A DNA stretch of 64,000 nucleotides. It comes from Achromobacter sp. AONIH1. GTDB lineage: Bacteria > Pseudomonadota > Gammaproteobacteria > Burkholderiales > Burkholderiaceae_B. Positions 1-8,755 of this stretch are shown piece by piece; position 1 is the first letter of the stretch; each line of letters starts with the position of its first letter. The notes under the pieces are model-generated. The model was not told the DNA's origin and did not search any database. It was given only the letters and a program-made list of their open reading frames with translations. The stretch is taken from the NCBI RefSeq assembly GCF_002902905.1, contig NZ_CP026124.1, positions 1,116,001 to 1,180,000 of the forward strand, in the 5' to 3' direction. The translations under genes were made by a program, and so were the position numbers.

Positions 1-466
1 CCAGCGCCAGCAGCGTCATGGGCGTCTGGCCGGCCAGCACCGGGCCGATCACGGGTATGCCGGCCAGGAACTTCATCTCGGCGAAGGGCGTGATCGTGGG
101 CGGCGTGTTCACGCTGGGGAAGGTGACGCGGTAGGCGAAGTAGCTCAGGCTGGTGGCCAGCAGCGTCACGCCCAGCCCCGACACGTGCTGCGACAGGCCC
201 AGCGGCACGGTCAGCACGGCATGCAGCAGGCCGAACACGGCGCCGGCCAGCGCCGCCGCCAGCACGCCGACATACAGCGGCGCGCCCAGGTAGACCACCA
301 GCCAGCCGGTGAAGGCGCCGGCGGCCATGATGCCCTCGATGCCCAGGTTCAGCACGCCGGCACGCTCGCACAGCAGCACGCCCAGCGTGCCCAGGATGAG
401 CGGCGTGGCCAGGCGCAGCACCGCGACCCAGAACGCCGAAGAACTCAGCAGATCCATCCATTCCAT
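1..466 (-). CDS. ABC transporter permease, nucleoside/BMP type (partial, C-terminus off window)
   Basis: Inner-membrane permease of a BMP-family (nucleoside or purine) ABC importer. The visible 155 residues start MEWMDLLSSS and carry the family signature ERAGVLNLGIEGIM near residue 30, followed by hydrophobic segments. The ATG at 466 lies 3 bases after the stop of the first permease, so the two are translationally close and form the usual permease pair. The C-terminus lies outside the window. The substrate is inferred from family membership only. Confidence 0.88.
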   Translation of the reverse strand, partial: MEWMDLLSSSAFWVAVLRLATPLILGTLGVLLCERAGVLNLGIEGIMAAGAFTGWLVVYLGAPLYVGVLAAALAGAVFGLLHAVLTVPLGLSQHVSGLGVTLLATSLSYFAYRVTFPSVNTPPTITPFAEMKFLAGIPVIGPVLAGQTPMTLLAL

Positions 467-469
467 GAT

Positions 470-1543
470 TCAGCCCCGGTTGCGGCGCAGGCGGTATTGC
501 GCGAACAGCGTCGCCACCAGCATGGCCAGCAGCGAGGTGGCGACGATGACGTCGGCGATGTAGTTGGGCACGGCGATGGCGCGGCTCATGCTGTCGGCGC
601 CGACCAGCATGCCGGCCACGAACACGCTGGCCAGGATCACGCCCAGCGGATGCAGGCCGGCCAGCATGGCGACCACCACGCCCGTGTAGCCATAGCCCGG
701 CGACATGTCCAGCGTGACGTAGCCGGTGCGGCCCGCCACCTCGATGGCGCCGGCCAGCCCGGCCAGCGCGCCCGACAGCATGGCGGTGCCCAGCATCACG
801 CGGCTGACCGGCAGTCCCAGGAAGCGCGAGGCGTGCGCGTTGGCGCCGACCGCGCGCATCTGGAAGCCGAACACCGTGTAGCGGTTCAGCAGCCACAGGC
901 CCAGCGCCAGGCCGGCCGCCCACAACAGGCCGGTGTGGGCGCGGGTGCGCTCGATCAGCTTGCCCAGCTCCAGGTCGCCGTTCAGCGCCACCGACTGCGG
1001 CCAGCCCATGGCCATGGGATCCTTCATGGGACCGTCCAGCATCATGGAGACGAACAGCAGCACGATGAAGTTGCCCAGCAGCGTGGTCACCACCTCGTCC
1101 ACGCCCAGCCGCGTCTTGAGCAGCGCCGGAATCAGCAGCAGCAGCGCGCCGGCCAGCGCGGCGGCCAGCATCATGCCGGCGAACAGCATGGGCACGGGCA
1201 GGTCGAAGCCGGCGCCATCGTGCAGGCCGCCCACGGCCACGGCCGCCAGCGCGCCCAGGTACAGCTGGCCCTCGGCGCCGATGTTGTAGAAGCGCGCGCG
1301 GAAGGCCACCGCGCAGGCCAGGCCGGTCAGCATCAGCGGCGTGGAGCGGGTCAGGGTCTCGGACAGCGCGAAGCGCGAGCCGAAGGCGCCCTCGAACAGC
1401 AGCGCGTAGGTGCGCCCGACGGGCGCGCCGGCCCAGGCCACCAGCAGTGCGCAGACCGCCAGGGTGAAGAGGATGGCCGCGACGGGAGCCAGCGCCAGCG
1501 CGAGGCGGCTGGGCTCGGGGCGGCGTTCCAGGAGTAGTTTCAT
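470..1543 (-). CDS. ABC transporter permease, nucleoside/BMP type
   Basis: A 357-residue integral membrane permease, partner of the gene that follows it. It starts MKLLLERRPEPSRL, has a long hydrophobic segment at residues 15-40, and carries the BPD_transp_2 signature FYNIGAEGQLYLG. An upstream in-frame extension exists, but it is low-complexity and runs into the spacer after the ATPase gene, so I chose the ATG at 1543. It lies 53 bases after the ATPase stop, in the same operon as the receptor and ATPase. Confidence 0.9.
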   Translation of the reverse strand: MKLLLERRPEPSRLALALAPVAAILFTLAVCALLVAWAGAPVGRTYALLFEGAFGSRFALSETLTRSTPLMLTGLACAVAFRARFYNIGAEGQLYLGALAAVAVGGLHDGAGFDLPVPMLFAGMMLAAALAGALLLLIPALLKTRLGVDEVVTTLLGNFIVLLFVSMMLDGPMKDPMAMGWPQSVALNGDLELGKLIERTRAHTGLLWAAGLALGLWLLNRYTVFGFQMRAVGANAHASRFLGLPVSRVMLGTAMLSGALAGLAGAIEVAGRTGYVTLDMSPGYGYTGVVVAMLAGLHPLGVILASVFVAGMLVGADSMSRAIAVPNYIADVIVATSLLAMLVATLFAQYRLRRNRG

Positions 1544-1596
1544 GCGTATGTTTGCTCGGTGATGGGTGGGAAGCGCGCGCCGGGGCGTGACCGGCC

Positions 1597-3123
1597 CTAG
1601 GCGCGCGTTCCCGTCATGGCCAGGCCCACGCTGGCCGGCGTCCATTGCGCGACCGGCTTGACGTCGACCAGCTTGCCGCCGCACAGCACGGCGATGCGGT
1701 CGGCCAGCGCGAAGATCTCTTCCAGGTCCTCGGACACCAGCAGCACGCCGGCGCCGCGCCGGCGGGCCGCCAGCAGCTGTTCGCGCACATAGGCCACGGC
1801 GCCGATGTCCAGGCCCCAGGTGGGCTGGTCGGCCACGATGAAGTCCGGCTCGCGGGCCAGCGTGCGGCCCAGGATCAGCTTTTGCATATTGCCGCCGGAC
1901 AGGCTGCGGGTGCGTACGTCCAGCGAGGCGGCGCGCACGTCGAACTGCCTGGCCAGCGCCTGCGCGTAGGCGCGGCCGGCGCGCGCGCGGATCATGCCCC
2001 AGCGCGCGAAGCGCGGGTCGTTCAGGTCTTCGACGATGGCGTTTTCCCAGAGCGGGCTGTCGCCGATCATGCCTTCGCCGTGGCGATCTTCCGGGATGCG
2101 GCCGACGCGCGCGGCGGTCCAGCCGGCGGGCGTGCGGGGCGCGGGGGCGCGCTCCGGTCCCAGCCGGATCGCGCCGTCGCTGGGCTGGCGCAGGCCGGTC
2201 AGCACCGACACCAGCGCCTGCTGGCCGTTGCCGGCCACGCCGGCGATGGCCACGATCTCGTGCCGGTGCACGGTCAGATCCAGGCTGTCCAGGCGCGTGG
2301 CGCCGTCGCGGTCGCGCACTGTCACCTGCGACAGCGCGATCACCGGCGCCGCTTGCTCGGCGGCGGCCACGGCCTCGGCGTGCGGCATGGCGACCTTGCG
2401 GCCCACCATCAGTTCGGCGAGTTCGGCCGGCGTGGTGGCGGCGGTTTCGCGCTCGGCCACCAGCCTGCCCTGGCGCAGCACGGCCACGCGCCGCGACACC
2501 GCCATGACTTCGTCCAGCTTGTGCGAAATGAAGATGACGGCCAGGCCCTCGTCCACGAAACCGCGCAGCGTGGCGAACAGGCCGTCGACTTCCTGCGGCG
2601 TCAGCACGGCGGTGGGCTCGTCCAGGATCAGGACGCGCGCGCCGCGATACAGCGCCTTCAGGATTTCAACGCGCTGCTTCTCGCCCACCGACAGCGTGCC
2701 GACGCGCGCGTCGGGATCCACGCCCAGGCCGAAGCGCTGGCCCAGCTCGACCAGCTTGCGGCGGGCCTGGCGCCGCCCGGAAGCCAGCTTCCACAGCGAT
2801 TCCGTGCCCACCATGATGTTGTCCAGCACGGTCAGGTTGTCGGCCAGCGTGAAGTGCTGGTGCACCATGCCGACCCCCGCGGCCAGCGCCGCGTCGGGCC
2901 GGCCTGGCGGCAACGGCTGGCCGAAGACCTCGATGGCGCCGGCGTCGGCCACGTAGTGGCCGAACAGGATCGACACCAGCGTGGACTTGCCGGCGCCGTT
3001 CTCGCCCAGCAGGGCCAGCACCTCGCCCTGTCCGAGCGTGAGCGAGATGTCGTCGTTGGCCGTCAGGCTGCCGAAGCGCTTGGTGATCCCCGTCAGTCGC
3101 AGGGCGAGCGGCGCCGGGCTCAT
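1597..3123 (-). CDS. ABC transporter ATP-binding protein, tandem-domain (BMP/sugar type)
   Basis: A 508-residue cytoplasmic ATPase with two fused nucleotide-binding domains, as in the RbsA/YufO type. The first domain has Walker A GENGAGKST near residue 38, signature LSVGEKQRVE and Walker B LILDEPTAVL. The second has the degenerate P-loop GVAGNGQQAL, signature LSGGNMQKL and a divergent Walker B with ADQPTWGLD, normal for this class. Its ATG overlaps the stop of the receptor gene (ATGA), indicating translational coupling. It energises the two downstream permeases. Confidence 0.93.
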   Translation of the reverse strand: MSPAPLALRLTGITKRFGSLTANDDISLTLGQGEVLALLGENGAGKSTLVSILFGHYVADAGAIEVFGQPLPPGRPDAALAAGVGMVHQHFTLADNLTVLDNIMVGTESLWKLASGRRQARRKLVELGQRFGLGVDPDARVGTLSVGEKQRVEILKALYRGARVLILDEPTAVLTPQEVDGLFATLRGFVDEGLAVIFISHKLDEVMAVSRRVAVLRQGRLVAERETAATTPAELAELMVGRKVAMPHAEAVAAAEQAAPVIALSQVTVRDRDGATRLDSLDLTVHRHEIVAIAGVAGNGQQALVSVLTGLRQPSDGAIRLGPERAPAPRTPAGWTAARVGRIPEDRHGEGMIGDSPLWENAIVEDLNDPRFARWGMIRARAGRAYAQALARQFDVRAASLDVRTRSLSGGNMQKLILGRTLAREPDFIVADQPTWGLDIGAVAYVREQLLAARRRGAGVLLVSEDLEEIFALADRIAVLCGGKLVDVKPVAQWTPASVGLAMTGTRA

Positions 3124-4136
3124 CGCGCGGAGGACTTGGGTTCTTTGTCGTTGACCTTGACGCTGAAGCTGCCGTCCAGGATGGCCTTCTGTTTGGCTTC
3201 CACCTTGGCGATCAGGTCGGCCGGGATCTTGCCGGCGAAGGTGCCCAGCGGCGCCAGCGACGAGCCCTTGTGCTTCATCAGCGAGTACTGGCCGTAGTCG
3301 TCGGCCTTGAAGGCGCCGGCCTTGACCTGCTTGAGCGCCGCGTCGATGGTCGGCTCCATGCTCCACAGGGCCGAGGCCACCACGGTCTCGGGGTACTGCG
3401 GCTGGGTGTCGATCACGTTGCCGATGGCCAGCTTGCCGCGTTCCTTGGCGGCGTCCGACACGCCGAAGCGCTCGGCGTAGAGCACGTCGGTGCCCTTGTC
3501 GATCATGGCGAAGGCGGCTTCCTTGGCCTTCGGGGGATCGAACCAGGAGCCGATGAAGGTGACGGTGAACTCGGCCTTGGGGCTGATCTCGCGCGCGCCT
3601 TCGATGAAGGCCTGCATCAGGCGGTTCACTTCGGGAATGGGGTAGCCGCCCACCAGGCCGATCTTGCCGGTCTGGCTCATGCCGGCCGCGATCATGCCGG
3701 TCAGGTAGGCCGGCTCCTGGATGTAGTTGTCGAACACCGCGAAGTTGGGCTGCTGCGGCTTGCCCGAGGAACCCATCAGGAAGGCGGTCTGCGGATAGTC
3801 CTTGGCGACCTTGCGCGCGGCGGCCTCGACCGCGAAGGCCTCGCCCACCACCAGCTTGTTGCCCTGCTCGGCATACTGGCGCATGACGCGCTCGTAGTCG
3901 GCGTTGGTGACGTTCTCGGAGAACGCGTAGTCGATCTCGCCGCGGTCGCGGGCGGCGGTCAGCGCCTTGTGGATGCGCGAGACCCACTGCTGCTCGACTG
4001 GCACCGTGTAGATGGCGGCGACCTTGACCTTTTCGGGCGCCTGGGCCTGGACCGTGCCGGCCAGCATCAGCGCGCCGGCGGCGGCGGCCAGCTTGAGCAG
4101 GCCGCGGCGGGCGGACGAGGGGAATAGGGAGTTCAT
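3120..4136 (-). CDS. BMP-family substrate-binding protein (nucleoside/purine ABC transporter)
   Basis: A 338-residue periplasmic receptor. The N-terminus SSARRGLLKLAAAAG is a twin-arginine-like signal, with probable cleavage after VQA near residue 33. There is no lipobox, although many BMP proteins are lipoproteins. The mature part has Bmp-family features: a start like KVKVAAIYTVPVEQQW, the segment DYERVMRQYAEQGNKLVVGE, and GKIGLVGGYPIPEVNRLMQAF. The ATG at 4136 is the first that places the signal peptide at the N-terminus. It is the first gene of the minus-strand operon and overlaps the ATPase gene by 4 bases. Confidence 0.92.
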   Translation of the reverse strand: MNSLFPSSARRGLLKLAAAAGALMLAGTVQAQAPEKVKVAAIYTVPVEQQWVSRIHKALTAARDRGEIDYAFSENVTNADYERVMRQYAEQGNKLVVGEAFAVEAAARKVAKDYPQTAFLMGSSGKPQQPNFAVFDNYIQEPAYLTGMIAAGMSQTGKIGLVGGYPIPEVNRLMQAFIEGAREISPKAEFTVTFIGSWFDPPKAKEAAFAMIDKGTDVLYAERFGVSDAAKERGKLAIGNVIDTQPQYPETVVASALWSMEPTIDAALKQVKAGAFKADDYGQYSLMKHKGSSLAPLGTFAGKIPADLIAKVEAKQKAILDGSFSVKVNDKEPKSSAR

Positions 4137-4664
4137 GCGTGGGGCTCCTTCGCGGGGATGGACGGGAATGGGGAAAGGACGCGATCGCCGCGCGCGCGGC
4201 CCCTCGCCGCCCGATGGCTGCGGCCGCCGGCGGACGAGCCGGGGCGAGCGGGCGGATGCGTGGTGTTGGGATCGGTCATCGGATGGGGCGCAGGCAGGCG
4301 CGCCCATCCGAACGGTCGGGTTCGCGGCCTGCCATGGCGAAGCAATTTGTATGCCATGCGGCGTTCCCGCGGCAAGTCGGGGAAACCTGATGGCCGGGCA
4401 GGATTATAGGCACGCCGGCGGGGATTGTCGGCACCATCGTGGTGCGGCTTTGCAGGTGGTGGACGGCGGCGCGCTCAAATCCTGGCGCGCCGCGCAATGC
4501 AGTGTTCCACCGGCCCGGGCTGGCAAGGCCGCCCGGGCCGCCTAAAATTCCGGCGCGGGCGCGCGCGTCTGGCGCCGCCCCGCTGTGCCGGACCGGGCCC
4601 GCCCCTCGCGGGACGGCCAGTCCCTGAACCCGGCCGCGCGCCGCGCGGCCCGTCGGAAGACACG
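4137..4664. other. Intergenic divergent promoter region, no gene seen
   Basis: About 530 bases between the BMP receptor (minus strand) and the DedA gene (plus strand). It should hold both promoters. I found no convincing coding sequence, RNA gene or strong terminator; the short open frames here are low-complexity Arg/Pro/Gly translations of GC-rich DNA. The least GC-rich part, around 4330-4425, is the likeliest promoter zone for the BMP operon. Confidence 0.4.
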
Positions 4665-5576
4665 ATGCAAGACATACAGTTGCTGCTGGAGCAGTACGGC
4701 GCCTGGTTGGTGTTCGGGAACGTCCTGATCGAACAGGCCGGCCTGCCCGTGCCCGCCTATCCCATGCTGATCGCCGCCGGCGCGCTGGCCGGCACGGCCG
4801 GCTGGCTGGCGCCGTGGATCGCGGCCACGCTGGCCTGCCTGCTGGCCGACAGCCTCTGGTACCTGGCGGGCCGGCGCTACGGTTCGCGCCTGCTTGGCGT
4901 GGTCTGCAAGCTGTCGCTGTCGCAGGATTCCTGCATCCGCCAGACGCAGCGGCTGTACCTGCGCGTCGGCGTGCGCGCGCTGCTGGTGTGCAAGTTCCTG
5001 CCGGGCGCGGGCGCGCTGTCCACCGTCATGGCCGGCCTGACGGGCACCGGCTTGCGCCGTTTCCTGCTGTACGACCTGGTCGGCGCGATGATCTGGGCCG
5101 GCTCGGCGCTGCTGCTGGGCGGCCTGTTCCATGGCGTGGTCAACGACGTGCTGGACCTGCTGGCGAACTATGGCGCCATGGGCCTGGGCTTGCTGGCCGC
5201 GCTGCTGGCGCTGTACATCGTCGTGCGCGCGCTGCGCCGCTGGGTGCTGGTGCGCAAGCTGCGCGTCATCCCGAGGCTGTCGGTCGACGAGCTGATGCGC
5301 TGGCGTCAGGACGGCCGCCAGGCGCTGGTGTTCGACGTGCGGCCCGAGGCCCAGCGCGACGCCCAGCGCATTCCCGGCGCCATCGCGGTGGACCTGCGCG
5401 CGCCGCTGCCGCCGCTGGAGGCGGACGCGCAGGACGCCGACATCGTGGTCTATTGCGCCTGCCCCAACGAGGTCTCGGCCGCGATGCTGGCCCGGCGGCT
5501 GCGCGCCGCCGGCTATCGCCGCACCTGGGCGCTGCGCGGCGGCTACGAGGCCTGGGCGCGCCACGCGCAGCCCTGA
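4665..5576 (+). CDS. DedA-family membrane protein fused to a rhodanese domain
   Basis: A 303-residue protein. Residues 1-200 form a DedA/SNARE-associated domain with several membrane segments and the motifs EQAGLPVPAYPMLIAAG and KFLPGAGALSTVMAG. Residues 205-303 form a cytoplasmic rhodanese domain (VFDVRPEAQRDAQRIPGA) with an active-site loop VYCACPNEVSA whose Cys is the likely sulfur acceptor. DedA proteins are linked to membrane homeostasis and phospholipid flipping; this fusion architecture occurs in proteobacteria. The ATG at 4665 begins the DedA fold; the upstream extension is low-complexity. It is a single gene, divergent from the BMP operon. Confidence 0.9.
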   Translation: MQDIQLLLEQYGAWLVFGNVLIEQAGLPVPAYPMLIAAGALAGTAGWLAPWIAATLACLLADSLWYLAGRRYGSRLLGVVCKLSLSQDSCIRQTQRLYLRVGVRALLVCKFLPGAGALSTVMAGLTGTGLRRFLLYDLVGAMIWAGSALLLGGLFHGVVNDVLDLLANYGAMGLGLLAALLALYIVVRALRRWVLVRKLRVIPRLSVDELMRWRQDGRQALVFDVRPEAQRDAQRIPGAIAVDLRAPLPPLEADAQDADIVVYCACPNEVSAAMLARRLRAAGYRRTWALRGGYEAWARHAQP

Positions 5577-5584
5577 ACGCCAGC

Positions 5585-5636
5585 CCGTGATTCCGGTCCG
5601 TGATTCCGGTTCGTGGCTTTGGCCCGTGGCTTCGGT
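5585..5636. repeat. Tandem repeat, four 13-base units
   Basis: Four consecutive 13-base units lie between the DedA gene and the PanE-like gene. The first two are identical (CCGTGATTCCGGT); the third and fourth are diverged (CGTGGCTTTGGC-like and CCGTGGCTTCGGT). The unit length is not a multiple of 3 and the array is intergenic, so it does not code. Confidence 0.8.
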
Positions 5637-5707
5637 CCGGCTGCGGCCGCGCGCATAATGTCCGCGTTCGCCCGCAAGACTTGCGGGCTGCCAGACAGGA
5701 GACAGAC

Positions 5708-6634
5708 ATGCGCTTGTTGTTCTTGGGCGCCGGCGGCACCGGCGGCTACTTTGGCGGACGCGCGGCCCAGGCCGGCGCGGACGTGACCTTCCTGGTGCGC
5801 GAGCCGCGCGCGGCGCGCCTGCGCGCCGAAGGGTTGCGCATCCGCAGCCCGCTGGGCGACGCCGTGGTGCGGCCCAAGCTCGCCACCAGCCAGACGCTGG
5901 ATGGCGCCTACGACGTGGTGGTGCTGAGCTGCAAGGCCTATGACCTGGCCAGCGCCATCGAGGCGATCCGCCCCGCCGTGGGGCCGGACACGGCGGTGCT
6001 GCCCATCATGAACGGCGTGCTGCAATACGAGGTGCTGGACCGCGAGTTCGAGGCGCGGCGCGTGTTGGGCGGGCTGTGCCAGATCAACGCCACCCTGGGG
6101 CCGGACGGCGAGGTCGTGCACCTGGGCAAGTTCGCCAGCATCGTGTTCGGCGAACGCGCCGGCCCGGCACGCAGCGCCCGCTGCGAGGCGCTGGCGCAGG
6201 CCTTGGCTGGCGGCGAATTCAGCAGTCGCCTGAGCGACAACATCCACCAGGACGTGTGGGAAAAGTACGTATTCCTGACCACGCTGGCGGCCGGCACCTG
6301 CCTGATGCGCGGGCCGGTGGGCCGGATCGCCGCCACCGACGACGGCGCCGACATCCTGCGCGCCCTGCTGCGCGAATCGCAGGCCGTGGCGGCCGCGTCC
6401 GGGCATGCGGTGCGGCCCGAGGCCGACGCCTCGGTGCTGAAGATCCTGACCGACACCAGCCAGCCCATGACCGCGTCCATGTTCCGCGACCTGAGCCAGG
6501 GCTTGCCGGTCGAGGCCGACCACATCGTCGGCGACATGGTGCGCCGCGCCGCCACGTTGGGCGTGGACGCGACCTATCTGCGCGTGGCCTACGCGCATCT
6601 GCAGGTCTATCAGGCGCAGCGCGCGGCGGGCTGA
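5708..6634 (+). CDS. Ketopantoate reductase-family (PanE/ApbA) oxidoreductase
   Basis: A 308-residue cytoplasmic NAD(P)H-dependent reductase of the 2-dehydropantoate 2-reductase family. The N-terminal Rossmann motif is MRLLFLGAGGTGGYFGGR. The C-terminal domain has NIHQDVWEKYVF, containing the family's conserved catalytic Lys, and TDTSQPMTASMFRDLSQG near residue 265, typical of ApbA_C. A ribosome site (caggagacagac) directly precedes the ATG. Many such paralogues do not act on ketopantoate, so the substrate is open. It stands alone between the DedA gene and the next promoter region. Confidence 0.88.
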   Translation: MRLLFLGAGGTGGYFGGRAAQAGADVTFLVREPRAARLRAEGLRIRSPLGDAVVRPKLATSQTLDGAYDVVVLSCKAYDLASAIEAIRPAVGPDTAVLPIMNGVLQYEVLDREFEARRVLGGLCQINATLGPDGEVVHLGKFASIVFGERAGPARSARCEALAQALAGGEFSSRLSDNIHQDVWEKYVFLTTLAAGTCLMRGPVGRIAATDDGADILRALLRESQAVAAASGHAVRPEADASVLKILTDTSQPMTASMFRDLSQGLPVEADHIVGDMVRRAATLGVDATYLRVAYAHLQVYQAQRAAG

Positions 6635-6887
6635 CGCGGCCGCGGCGGCGCCGCTGTTCAAGCGCCGCCGCCCGGCGCACACTGTAGCCATGCGCCGCGC
6701 GCGGTTCGCGGCGCGGGCCGGCGGCGCATTCGCCGGCATTGGTGCGCGGATTGCAAAGAACTCGTCCGTTCCGGTGGGTTTTTCCCATCGATTCGACCGA
6801 ATAGCATGGTGTTGCCTGAACCGCGGCGGGGCTTACGGACAGTCCGCAAGGCAAGCGCGCCCGGTTCCTACTGACAGGAGCAAGACC

Positions 6888-7499
6888 ATGAAAATCGCAT
6901 TGATCGGCATCACCGGCCGCGTGGGTTCGCGCGTTGCCGACGAATTGCTCAAGCGCGGCCACCAGGTGACCGGCATCGCCCGCAACCTGGGCGACATCAA
7001 TCCCCAGCCCGGCCTGACCGTCAAGCAGGGCGACGCCACCGATCCGCAGGGCCTGACCGCGCTGCTGGCCGGCCACGACGCCGTGGTCAGCGCCTCGCGC
7101 TTCGTCTCGTCCGATGCCAAGCCGCTGATCGCAGCGGTGAAGGACGCCGGCGTGCCGCGCCTGCTGGTGGTCGGCGGCGCGGGCAGCCTGCAGGTGGCGC
7201 CCGGCAAGATGCTGATCGACACCCCCGAGTTTCCCGACGCCTACAAGCCCGAGGCCCGCGCCGGCGTGGTGTTCCTGGACGCGCTGCGCCAGGAGAAGGT
7301 GCTGAACTGGACCTTCCTGTCGCCGTCCGCGCTGTTCGAGCCGGGCGAGCGCACCGGCAAGTTCCGCCTGGGCGATGACGTGCTGCTGGCGGACGACGAG
7401 GGCAAGAGCTGGATCTCGATGGAAGACTACGCCATCGCGTTGGCCGACGAGATCGAGACGCCCCGGCATACACGCCGCCGTTTCACCGTCGGATACTGA
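6888..7499 (+). CDS. NAD(P)-binding SDR/NmrA-like protein
   Basis: A 203-residue atypical short-chain dehydrogenase-like protein of the NAD(P)H-binding (YwnB/BVR-B-like) family. It has a Rossmann motif IGITGRVGSRVADELLKRG at residues 5-23 and LLVVGGAGSLQV near 105, but no classical YxxxK catalytic pair, as is usual for this group. Good ribosome site caggagcaagacc before the ATG. The 250-base region upstream probably holds its promoter. GC hairpins follow the stop codon. Confidence 0.85.
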   Translation: MKIALIGITGRVGSRVADELLKRGHQVTGIARNLGDINPQPGLTVKQGDATDPQGLTALLAGHDAVVSASRFVSSDAKPLIAAVKDAGVPRLLVVGGAGSLQVAPGKMLIDTPEFPDAYKPEARAGVVFLDALRQEKVLNWTFLSPSALFEPGERTGKFRLGDDVLLADDEGKSWISMEDYAIALADEIETPRHTRRRFTVGY

Positions 7500-7535
7500 T
7501 CCGTTCCGTCCGGGCAGCCCGCCCGGAACGGAGCC

Positions 7536-7566
7536 GGCCCGCCCAATGGCGGGCCATTGTCGTTTT
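7536..7566 (+). terminator. Possible terminator after the NAD(P)-binding gene
   Basis: A GGCCCGCC / GGCGGGCC stem with a 4-base loop is followed by a short, interrupted T run (attgtcgttttg), 37 bases after the stop codon. A second GC palindrome starts right at the stop. The T run is weak, so this may be a stability hairpin rather than an efficient terminator. Confidence 0.45.
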
Positions 7567-7670
7567 GACGCCCGATTTTCTCGGGCGCTGGCGGGAAATG
7601 GGCCGGGACGCCGTCTTTTATTTGTAAACTGGCGAACCGCCAGCCGGTGTCCTGATTTGAGTCGTTTCGT

Positions 7671-8126
7671 ATGCGTATCCCCTTGAAATCCTTGGCTTTC
7701 TGTACGCTGCTGGTCGCCGGCGGCCTGGCGCTGTCGCCCGCGTCCGCCGCGCCGCAGTCCAACAAGGAGATCGCGGTGGCCTTTTTCCGCATGATGTTCC
7801 TGGACCGCGACGTCGACGAGGCGGTGCGTCTGTACGTGGGCGACAAGTACGTGCAGCACAATCCCTACATGCCCGACGGCGTCGGTCCCACGCAGGATTA
7901 CTTCCCGGCGTATTTCGAGCAGCATCCGCAGGCCGTCGTCGAGATCAAGCGCGTGATCGCCGAGGGCGAGCTGGTCATGATCCACAACCTGTGGAAGGAC
8001 ACGCCCGAAGACCGCGGCCAGGCCGTGGTGGACATCTTCCGCCTGGAAAACGGCAAGATCGTCGAGCACTGGGACGTGAGCCAGGACATTCCCGAAAACC
8101 CCGCCAACAAGAACGGCATGTTCTAG
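7671..8126 (+). CDS. Exported SnoaL-like / NTF2-fold protein
   Basis: A 151-residue protein with a Sec signal peptide (residues 1-26, cleavage after ASA) followed by a SnoaL-like cone fold: FFRMMFLDRDVDEAVRLYVGDKYVQHNP, then DIFRLENGKIVEHWDVSQ. The pattern HNP...DG...DIFR...GKIVEHWD is typical of SnoaL-like proteins predicted to act on small hydrophobic molecules. Export to the periplasm is common in this subgroup. Function unknown. It begins a plus-strand series with the flavin reductase, 44 bases upstream of it. Confidence 0.85.
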   Translation: MRIPLKSLAFCTLLVAGGLALSPASAAPQSNKEIAVAFFRMMFLDRDVDEAVRLYVGDKYVQHNPYMPDGVGPTQDYFPAYFEQHPQAVVEIKRVIAEGELVMIHNLWKDTPEDRGQAVVDIFRLENGKIVEHWDVSQDIPENPANKNGMF

Positions 8127-8170
8127 GCGCAGGCGCGTCCCGAGCTGCCGGCGTTCCAAGCGAGTCCAGC

Positions 8171-8755
8171 GTGTCCCCTGCGCCCGATATCCAGCCCGTC
8201 GAGCTGTCCCGTTCCTACCTGCTGCTGAACCACGGCCCCACGGTGCTGGTCACCAGCGCCCACGGCGGCCGGCGCAACGTCATGGCGGCGGCCTGGGCCA
8301 TGCCGCTGGACTTCAACCCCGCCCGCATGCTGGTGGTGGTGGACAAGAACACCCATACGCGCACGCTGATCGACGCTTCCGGCGAATTCGCGCTGTGCAT
8401 TCCGTCGCGCGAGCAGGCGCGGGCCACGCTGAAGGTCGGCACGGATTCCGGCCGCGACGAGGACAAGTTCCAGGCCAGCGGCCTGTCCACCTTCCCCGCC
8501 AGCAAGATCGGCGCGCCGCTGGTCGCGGGCTGCCTGGGCTGGCTGGAATGCAAGGTGCTGCCCGAGCCGCACAACCAGCAGGCCTACGATCTGTTCATCG
8601 GCGAGGTCGTGGCCGCCTGGGCCGCGCCCGATGTGTTCTCGGGCAATCGATGGCATTTCCCTTCCGAGGGCCGCCGCTCGATCCATTACCTGGCCGGCGG
8701 TTCGTTCTTCGCCACCGGCGAGGGCTTTTCCGTGTCCGAACCGGAGCCGTCATGA
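8171..8755 (+). CDS. Flavin reductase-like (FMN-binding split barrel) protein
   Basis: A 194-residue protein of the flavin-reductase/DIM6-NTAB family. Early segments NHGPTVLVTSAHGGRRNVMAAAWAMPLDF and FALCIPSREQARA, then GCLGWLECKVLP, match the FMN-binding split barrel. The only start in frame near the domain is GTG at 8171. The stop overlaps the ATG of the next gene (ATGA), so translation is coupled. Possible roles are reduced-flavin supply to a monooxygenase or a stand-alone reductase; no monooxygenase is adjacent. Confidence 0.87.
   Translation: MSPAPDIQPVELSRSYLLLNHGPTVLVTSAHGGRRNVMAAAWAMPLDFNPARMLVVVDKNTHTRTLIDASGEFALCIPSREQARATLKVGTDSGRDEDKFQASGLSTFPASKIGAPLVAGCLGWLECKVLPEPHNQQAYDLFIGEVVAAWAAPDVFSGNRWHFPSEGRRSIHYLAGGSFFATGEGFSVSEPEPS

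Noticed and set aside
185..1537. Long plus-strand open frame (450 codons) opposite the BMP permease
   Set aside because: Gln/His/Arg/Ala/Gly low-complexity translation, antisense to a well-conserved permease; a typical shadow in GC-rich DNA. Many similar frames across the window were dropped for the same reason.
4137..4664. Purine-type riboswitch ahead of the BMP operon
   Set aside because: No conserved aptamer core was found.
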